From Microcaldota archaeon (GTDB lineage Archaea > Micrarchaeota > Micrarchaeia > Burarchaeales > JAKAKT01): 9,086 nt of DNA. Both the position numbers and the translations under genes were made by a program. Shown piece by piece: positions 5,445 to 9,086 of the stretch. The stretch is taken from contig JAPLWU010000075.1 of NCBI GenBank assembly GCA_026396425.1, forward strand, positions 1 to 9,086. Reading direction: 5' to 3'. Position 1 is the first letter of the stretch. The number at the start of each line of letters is the position of its first letter. The notes below the pieces were generated by a model that was not told the origin of the DNA, ran no database searches, and saw only the letters and a list, made by a program, of their open reading frames with translations.

Positions 5445-6617
5445 CTAAGGCTGTTCCCACTCAATCTCGTAGTATTCGTATTTGCAGCTAGGCAGTTCTA
5501 TCCTCCTCACCCTGTAATAAGTCACGCTCGTCTCCCTGTCGCTGATTGCGAGAATGAGTTCCAATCCCTGCTCCTTCGTCCTCTCGATTGCGCCGGCCAG
5601 CTCCGCGCCGCCTATCTGCTCCTCCTCGCTCAGCGAGAGCATGAGATACCTCGGCTTGCCGTCAGCCGGCGTCTCTATCCCGCCCTTCTTCCTGTGGTAG
5701 AGGAGGAAATCGAGCTCCGGCTTTTTCGGGCTCTTGGCCTTGCTCCCCGGAATGGCGAGAATGAACGTCTTCTTGACGCTGTGAGCCACCCGGATGGCGC
5801 GCGCCCATTCGGAAATGAGGAGCCTGCTCCTCCTCGGGAAGACCTGCACGACGTGCCTTGAGTGAATCCACTCGTCTCCGGACTTTTTCGGCGAGGCGCC
5901 GGGGAAATAAAGCCTGAAGTGCGTTCCGAACTTGAAGCCGGTCTTGAGAACGTAGCCCCTCAATCTCCAGTCCTCGTAAACCGCGTACATGCTCTCGAAA
6001 TCGGGCCTGCGCTCCTCGGCGGTGGCCCTGAGCTTCGTCATATTATAGCCGTCGACCGCGAGGTCGCAGTGCTTCATCATGAACATCGTTTCGTAAACGT
6101 CGAGCTTCGAGAGCCTCCCCCGGTGGTCGGCCTTGTAGGAGCCGAACTGCCCCAGCCAGTAGTTGTCGTAAATTTCCCTTCCCACGACCTCGTCGTCGAT
6201 AATGCACATCAAATCCTCGGCGAGGAATACCCCCCTCATGGCATAGCTGGGCGGAGAGAAGCTGCCCGGAGGGTATTTCTTGACCGCGCTTCTTCCGTAA
6301 TTCCCCTCGGATTCTTCCGATGGCCTTATTATGAGCCCCCTGTCCCGCCAGTCCTTGTAGGTCGAGTAGCGGGCCATGAGCTTCGGCAAGCCGGTCACGA
6401 AATCCGCGGCCAGTTCGTTGAAGCCAACCACGTTGCCGTTCGTATCGTGGCACTGCGCATTCCTGATGTCCATCAAATAAAGGGCCTCCTCCTCGAATAG
6501 CGCTATGACGCCCTTCTTCATCGTTCCGTAGAAGCTCCGCTGGAGCGTTCCCACCGACTCGGGGTCGGAGACGGAGACAATTTTTGATTTTCGTTCGTAT
6601 TCGAGCCGCAGCCCCAT
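5445..6617 (-). CDS. endA: tRNA-splicing endonuclease, probable fused three-unit (epsilon2, ARMAN) type
   Basis: From ATG 6617 the protein has 390 residues, about twice a classical archaeal EndA subunit (about 180). Residues about 1-100 form a degenerate N-terminal unit with its own SFYGTMKKGVIALFEEEALYL and YSTYKDWRDRGLIIR. A full catalytic unit follows: YETMFMM, YAVYEDWRLRGYVLKTGFKF (211-230), Tyr237 in FRLYFPG, His252 in HSRHVV, and a lysine at 282/283 in SVKKTF, the Tyr-His-Lys triad. The last about 75 residues (YLMLSLSEEEQIGG to the end) resemble the extra C-terminal beta half-unit. This matches the epsilon2 homodimer described from ARMAN-2, which removes bulge-helix-bulge introns with relaxed specificity. 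ATG 6635 is also possible, but 6617 has GGAGTGA upstream and aligns with the ATG of an upstream copy of this 5' end. Confidence 0.88.
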   Translation of the reverse strand: MGLRLEYERKSKIVSVSDPESVGTLQRSFYGTMKKGVIALFEEEALYLMDIRNAQCHDTNGNVVGFNELAADFVTGLPKLMARYSTYKDWRDRGLIIRPSEESEGNYGRSAVKKYPPGSFSPPSYAMRGVFLAEDLMCIIDDEVVGREIYDNYWLGQFGSYKADHRGRLSKLDVYETMFMMKHCDLAVDGYNMTKLRATAEERRPDFESMYAVYEDWRLRGYVLKTGFKFGTHFRLYFPGASPKKSGDEWIHSRHVVQVFPRRSRLLISEWARAIRVAHSVKKTFILAIPGSKAKSPKKPELDFLLYHRKKGGIETPADGKPRYLMLSLSEEEQIGGAELAGAIERTKEQGLELILAISDRETSVTYYRVRRIELPSCKYEYYEIEWEQP

Positions 6618-6812
6618 TAACTCACTCCCAACCATACTCGCGTTCGTTTCGCATGTTTCGTCTGCATTCGAGTCTTAACTCCTCGTCGTCTAACTCCTTT
6701 CGAGTTTTTCGTCCGTATTCGAGTTCCAACTCCCTCAATTCACTCCTCTTAATTTTCGCTTTCGTTTCGAGCTTTTCTCGTATTCGAGTTTCAATCCCAT
6801 TGGACCTCAACT
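6590..6812 (-). repeat. Four degenerate copies of the endA 5' end
   Basis: On the minus strand the core CTCGAATAC (or CTCGAATGC) recurs with its plus-strand 9-mer at 6780-6788, 6715-6723, 6664-6672 and 6597-6605 (the last in endA itself), spaced 65, 51 and 67 bp. Flanks also match: a GAGTGA/GAGGT-like ribosome-binding site, then ATG GGN .TG, the core, and GA-CGAAAA-CTCGAAA. The farthest copy starts at ATG 6800 with GAGGT upstream and encodes MGLKLEYEKSSK before stopping at 6735; endA encodes MGLRLEYERKSK. The second copy in the endA-like frame reads SELRELELEYGRKTRKEL against endA's SELMGLRLEYERKSK. Apart from these repeats I see no gene in 6618-6869. Confidence 0.75.
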
Positions 6813-6841
6813 CTTGACTTAGAAGTTGGCAAGGCAAGGAA

Positions 6842-6849
6842 TTAAAATA
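6842..6849. promoter_or_regulatory. TATA-like element, KaiC-like gene (+), possibly also endA (-)
   Basis: TTAAAATA is centred about 25 nt before ATG 6870, the right distance for a leaderless start of the KaiC-like gene. The minus strand reads TATTTTAA; if used that way, an endA transcript would begin near 6819, leave a leader of about 200 nt and include all the 5'-end repeats, with the MGLKLEYEKSSK mini-ORF first. The plus-strand role is the better supported. Confidence 0.45.
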
Positions 6850-6869
6850 GAGCAGTTCAAACCTAGAGC

Positions 6870-7414
6870 ATGGAAGGCAGGGTCGCGACAGGAATACCCG
6901 GGCTAGACGAGCTGCTCGGCGGCGGCATGAAGGGCCACTCGGTCTGCCTTGTGGCAGGGGCCTCTGGAACGGGCAAGACCACGCTGGGAATGCAGTTCCT
7001 CTACGAGGGAGCGAATACTTACAACGAGCCCGGGCTCCTCATCTCGTTCGAGGAGGACAAGAGGCAGATAAATGACTACTTCTCGTCCTTTTCCTGGGAT
7101 TTGGGCCTGCTCGAGAGCAAGAGGAAGCTCGTGGTTCTCGAATACCCTGCGCAGGAGATAAGCCACTTCATGGCCCAGGAGGTCCTAATCCACGACACGA
7201 TAAGCGAGAACGGAATAATCCGAGCGCGATGTTCGACCTCGAGGCGCTTTGCGACGGCATACTCTACCTCTACAACCTGAGGAGCGGCTTCTCGCGCCAG
7301 CGCGCCTTGGAAGTCGTCAAGATGAGGGGCGCCGGGCACGACACGAGGATGCACTCCATGGAGTTCACGAGAAAGGGCTTGTCGGTAAATGCGAAGGAGC
7401 CCCTAAAATTATAA
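6870..7414 (+). pseudogene. KaiC/RadA-like ATPase, broken by an internal deletion and frameshift
   Basis: The first frame (ATG 6870) begins VATGIPGLDELLGGGM, the classic archaeal KaiC-domain start, and has a Walker A at residues 30-38 (GASGTGKTT), then LVVLEYPAQEISHFMAQEVLIHDTISENGI. Similarity ends about 7215; this frame then runs on as unrelated residues to a stop at 7278-7280. The family pattern resumes in another frame at about 7229 (MFDLEALCDGILYLYNLRSG, RALEVVKMRGAGHDTRMHSMEFTRKGLSVN) and ends at TAA 7412-7414. Normal members place a Walker B (hhhhDS) and roughly 60-70 further residues between these two blocks; here the blocks are 10-15 nt apart. The product would lack Walker B and be out of frame, so it is probably inactive. 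An assembly error is possible. A leaderless start fits the TATA at 6842-6849. Confidence 0.82.
7405..7414 (+). promoter_or_regulatory. TATA-like element before the 70-residue membrane protein
   Basis: AAAATTATAA overlaps the last codons and stop of the broken KaiC-like gene and lies about 30 nt before ATG 7441, so a start a few bases upstream of the ATG is expected. No Shine-Dalgarno precedes that ATG, in line with a leaderless or nearly leaderless mRNA. Confidence 0.4.
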
Positions 7415-7440
7415 GACCATAGCGCCCCATAAATGGCCTT

Positions 7441-7653
7441 ATGGACCCGCTTCTGTGCTGGGGCATTTACTTCGTTATAGCGTTCGGCATTTCCGTTGCC
7501 GTTTCGAGCTGGAACAGTCCGAAGTGGGGGCTAATCCTGGCTACTTTGTTTTTGATTGCTTTCTTTTATCTTAACGGCCTGCTTTTTTTCGGGTGCTGTT
7601 CCGCCGTTTTTTTGCTCATCCCGGTTATCGCTGGCGCGCTTTACAAGGAATAG
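7441..7653 (+). CDS. Small hydrophobic membrane protein (70 aa), unknown function
   Basis: The 70-residue product is hydrophobic nearly throughout. Likely helices are residues about 4-22 (LLCWGIYFVIAFGISVAVS), 29-45 (WGLILATLFLIAFFYLN) and 47-66 (the FFGCC-containing stretch to IAGALY), with a short polar loop SSWNSPK and a charged end YKE. Two or three crossings are possible. It has a TATA at the correct distance upstream and a T-run terminator immediately downstream, so it looks like a monocistronic gene. I do not recognise the family. Confidence 0.6.
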   Translation: MDPLLCWGIYFVIAFGISVAVSSWNSPKWGLILATLFLIAFFYLNGLLFFGCCSAVFLLIPVIAGALYKE

Positions 7654-7658
7654 CCCGA

Positions 7659-7679
7659 TTTTTTAATGAGCCAAAAAAA
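7659..7679. terminator. T-run terminators facing each other
   Basis: On the plus strand six T's (7659-7664) follow the stop of the 70-residue gene by 5 nt. On the minus strand a run of seven T's (the A-run at 7673-7679) lies about 6 nt past the tRNA 3' end. U-rich tracts like these are the usual archaeal intrinsic terminators and need no hairpin. Confidence 0.55.
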
Positions 7680-7684
7680 TAGAA

Positions 7685-7758
7685 TGCCGTGGGCCGGATT
7701 TGAACCAGCGACACTTCGGTCTTCAGCCGAATGCTCTCCCAAGCTGAGCTACCACGGC
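7685..7758 (-). tRNA. tRNA-Phe (anticodon GAA)
   Basis: The minus strand folds into a complete cloverleaf. The acceptor stem is GCCGTGG (7758-7752) with CCACGGC (7692-7686). The D arm is GCTC...GAGC around AGCTTGGGA. The anticodon stem is TTCGG/CCGAA, with loop CTGAAGA placing GAA at 7724-7722. The variable loop is GTGTC. The T arm is GCTGG-TTCAAAT-CCGGC with one G-T pair. The discriminator base is A (7685). CCA is not encoded (TTC follows), so it must be added after transcription. There is no intron in the anticodon loop, so this tRNA would not need the nearby EndA. Confidence 0.97.
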
Positions 7759-7782
7759 GCATAAGTTGTTATGCCCGAATTC

Positions 7783-7790
7783 CTTTTTAT
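7783..7790 (-). promoter_or_regulatory. TATA box of tRNA-Phe
   Basis: The minus strand reads GGGATAAAAAGG here, an archaeal TATA box (ATAAAAAG) centred about 28 nt before the mature tRNA 5' end at 7758. Transcription would start at or a couple of bases before the mature end. It lies in the 46-bp gap between the DUF424 gene and the tRNA, so the tRNA has its own promoter. Confidence 0.6.
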
Positions 7791-7804
7791 CCCTTCCCAC
7801 TCGC

Positions 7805-8107
7805 CTATGCTTTTATCTTGTAGAACTGGAGGTGGGGGATGCCATCCACGAATCTAAAATCCTTCTTTCTCGCTATTCCGGCCAAAACCGCTATCTCGGC
7901 GGCTTTCTTTCCGACAAAATTCGCGGAAGTGCAAGACCTGACGGCCTCGATTGCCTCTTTCTTTGCAACCCTCTCGCCCCTGTAGAATCCGCCGTATTTC
8001 TCGAGGTTGATGACGACCTCGCCCTCGCGAAGGATTTTTCCCATCAGCTCCCTGTCGCATATGGCAACTATCGTCTCCGTCTGCCGTTTGTGTATCTTCA
8101 CCAGCAT
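7805..8107 (-). CDS. DUF424 family protein (100 aa)
   Basis: The 100-residue product matches the archaeal DUF424 family from end to end: MLVKIHKRQ at the start, IVAICDRELMGKILREGEVVINL, FYRGERV, a central SCTSANFVGKKAAEIAVLAGI, and the closing GIPHLQFYKI. The family is conserved in archaea without an established biochemical role; a small nucleic-acid or nucleotide-related function has been suggested only from structure and context. The start is fixed by GGAGGG (8118-8113), six bases before ATG 8107, whose first base is the last base of the preceding gene's stop. It is therefore the third gene of the prs operon and probably translationally coupled. Confidence 0.88.
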   Translation of the reverse strand: MLVKIHKRQTETIVAICDRELMGKILREGEVVINLEKYGGFYRGERVAKKEAIEAVRSCTSANFVGKKAAEIAVLAGIARKKDFRFVDGIPHLQFYKIKA

Positions 8108-8117
8108 TTTTTCCCTC

Positions 8118-8435
8118 CTATTGCTGCGGCTGAAGAGGTTGGGTCTGGCCCTGAGCTACGGCGGCAGGGGCCTCTGCCTTTTTAAAGGCCTCCATAAGGG
8201 ACTCAATCGAATCTGCAAGCGCCTTTCCCTTTTCGGTCTTTGTCACCCTCACCTTTCTTCCGACTTTCTCGAGTTTTACAATCCCTCTCTCCTGCAGTTT
8301 CTTCAGCAGTCCCGAAGCGTGCTGGTATACCATGCCCGATTCCTTCGCGAGCGAGGTTATGGTCCACTCGCGCTCCTCCCCGTAAACAAGGAGCAGCATC
8401 CTGCAGGGCTTTTCCCTCAGAAAAATGTCTTTCAT
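8118..8435 (-). CDS. Small winged helix-turn-helix DNA-binding protein
   Basis: From ATG 8435 the product has 105 residues. Residues about 5-70 form a MarR/ArsR-like winged helix: helix 1 (REKPCRMLLLVYG), then WTITSLAKESGMVYQHASGLLKKLQERGIV with the recognition helix, and a wing KLEKVGRKVRVTKTEKG. An amphipathic helix and a Gln/Pro/Ala-rich tail (QGQTQPLQPQQ) follow. It is probably a transcription regulator, perhaps of its own operon. A TTG at 8456 is in frame but has no ribosome-binding site. GGGGAGG (8454-8448) is nearer to ATG 8443, which opens a three-codon ORF (M-A-E) whose TGA overlaps ATG 8435 as ATGA, so re-initiation is possible. It lies 26 bp after prs. Confidence 0.8.
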   Translation of the reverse strand: MKDIFLREKPCRMLLLVYGEEREWTITSLAKESGMVYQHASGLLKKLQERGIVKLEKVGRKVRVTKTEKGKALADSIESLMEAFKKAEAPAAVAQGQTQPLQPQQ

Positions 8436-8461
8436 TCGGCCATCCCGCCTCCCCAAGTACT

Positions 8462-9086
8462 CTACAGCAGGGCCCCGATGTGCGGAGCAATGCTGATGGC
8501 CGAGGCACCCGATACGATTGCATTGGTCGCAACCGCCTCCTCGGCCCCCTCATCAAGTATCCTCTGCAGCGCCCCGTTCAAAAACAGGCCGTGCACGCAC
8601 CCGCAGCGCACGCTCTTCGCGCCCATCTTCCTGCAGGCCGCAACCGCCCTTATCATCGTCCCGCCGCCCGCGATTATGTCGTCGATTATTACAACGTTCC
8701 TGCCTCCGACTTCGAATCCCGCCTCGAGGGTCTTGACCTCGCGGTAGGCGGTTTCCCCTTTCGAGTATTCCCCCCTGACTTTTACCATTGCCTTCTCCTT
8801 CCCTCCCACCATGTAGGCCGCGCCCTGGTCAGGCGAGATGAAAAGCGGCGAATCGATTTTTTTCCTGAAGTACTCTGCCAATGCGCCGGCCAAACTCACG
8901 CTTTTTATCTTCAACCCCCCGTACGTGGTCTCGCCCTCTTTTTTCATGAAATGGCAGTCGAACGTGGCCAGCTCCGAGCAGCCTGCTTTTGCCAGCATTC
9001 GGCAGATTATTTCAGAACTAACGGCCTCGCCCTCAAGGAACCGCTTGTCCTGCCTCGCGTATGGAAGATACGGCACGAGCGCCGTC
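8462..9086 (-). CDS. prs: Ribose-phosphate pyrophosphokinase (PRPP synthase), N-terminus outside window
   Basis: The frame is open to the window edge and ends at TAG 8464-8462, showing about the last 208 of an expected 280-320 residues. It begins in LVPYLPYARQDKRFLEGEAVS, the conserved ATP-binding loop region, and continues with TFDCHF (metal/ATP histidine region), ISPDQGA, and the PRPP-binding loop VVIIDDIIAGGGTM (the DDII-x-G-G-T pattern). The end is a short SIAPHIGALL. The enzyme makes PRPP from ribose 5-phosphate and ATP for nucleotide, histidine and tryptophan synthesis. It is the first visible gene of a minus-strand operon with the winged-helix and DUF424 genes; the promoter and start are beyond position 9086. 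Confidence 0.95.
   Translation of the reverse strand, partial: TALVPYLPYARQDKRFLEGEAVSSEIICRMLAKAGCSELATFDCHFMKKEGETTYGGLKIKSVSLAGALAEYFRKKIDSPLFISPDQGAAYMVGGKEKAMVKVRGEYSKGETAYREVKTLEAGFEVGGRNVVIIDDIIAGGGTMIRAVAACRKMGAKSVRCGCVHGLFLNGALQRILDEGAEEAVATNAIVSGASAISIAPHIGALL

Noticed and set aside
6622..6837. A 71-codon minus-strand ORF rich in Glu/Arg/Lys overlapping the endA start
   Set aside because: It starts with TTG without a Shine-Dalgarno and its sequence is the endA 5'-end repeat read through; it is better explained as repeat-derived than as a coiled-coil protein.
7200..7235. Programmed frameshift in the KaiC-like gene
   Set aside because: No slippery sequence is visible and the missing Walker B segment shows that DNA has been lost, which a frameshift cannot repair.

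Overview
The window looks archaeal, most likely from a small-genome DPANN lineage close to Micrarchaeota (ARMAN type). Several genes are preceded by archaeal TATA boxes about 26 nt from a leaderless start or a very short leader, while others have a purine-rich Shine-Dalgarno. It carries archaeal families: a GAN/RecJ-type DHH nuclease, a DUF424 protein, a one-domain PRC-barrel protein, a KaiC-like ATPase, and a tRNA with no encoded CCA. The strongest lineage clue is a tRNA-splicing endonuclease of about 390 residues with the fused three-unit layout known from ARMAN-2 (the epsilon2 type).

Layout. 1-1518 (+): the end of dnaK, an A-rich spacer, then dnaJ. 1538-1899 (-): two tiny probable membrane protein genes in an operon, divergent from a RecJ-like DHH exonuclease gene (1961-3316, +). 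That gene converges on rnhB (RNase HII, 3340-3972, -). 3980-4259: a 280-bp array of hairpins upstream of rnhB. 4313-4564 (-): a PRC-barrel gene, divergent from a NagD-like HAD phosphatase (4639-5439, +). 5445-6617 (-): endA. 6618-6869: degenerate copies of the endA 5' end and a divergent promoter region. 6870-7414 (+): a KaiC-like gene broken by an internal deletion. 7441-7653 (+): a small membrane protein. 7685-7758 (-): tRNA-Phe(GAA). 7805-9086 (-): an operon reading prs, winged-helix protein, DUF424 protein; prs runs off the window.

Most of this is housekeeping: protein folding (DnaK/DnaJ), replication and RNA-primer or R-loop processing (RecJ-like nuclease, RNase HII), tRNA splicing (EndA) and PRPP supply (Prs).

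Two things stand out. First, gene ends are 'echoed' in the neighbouring spacer at four places: the dnaK 3' end (22 bp exact), the dnaJ 3' end (24/28, with all sense-codon differences at third positions), the shared recJ/rnhB end (three 19-bp units), and the endA 5' end (four degenerate copies, one encoding MGLKLEYEKSSK beside the real MGLRLEYERKSK). Second, the 3980-4259 element has near-perfect terminal inverted repeats. It is built of four successive hairpins whose arms differ in sequence but keep their pairing, and a minus-strand TATA box would place a transcript start almost exactly at its edge. It could be a MITE-like element, a structured RNA, or a structured leader of rnhB.
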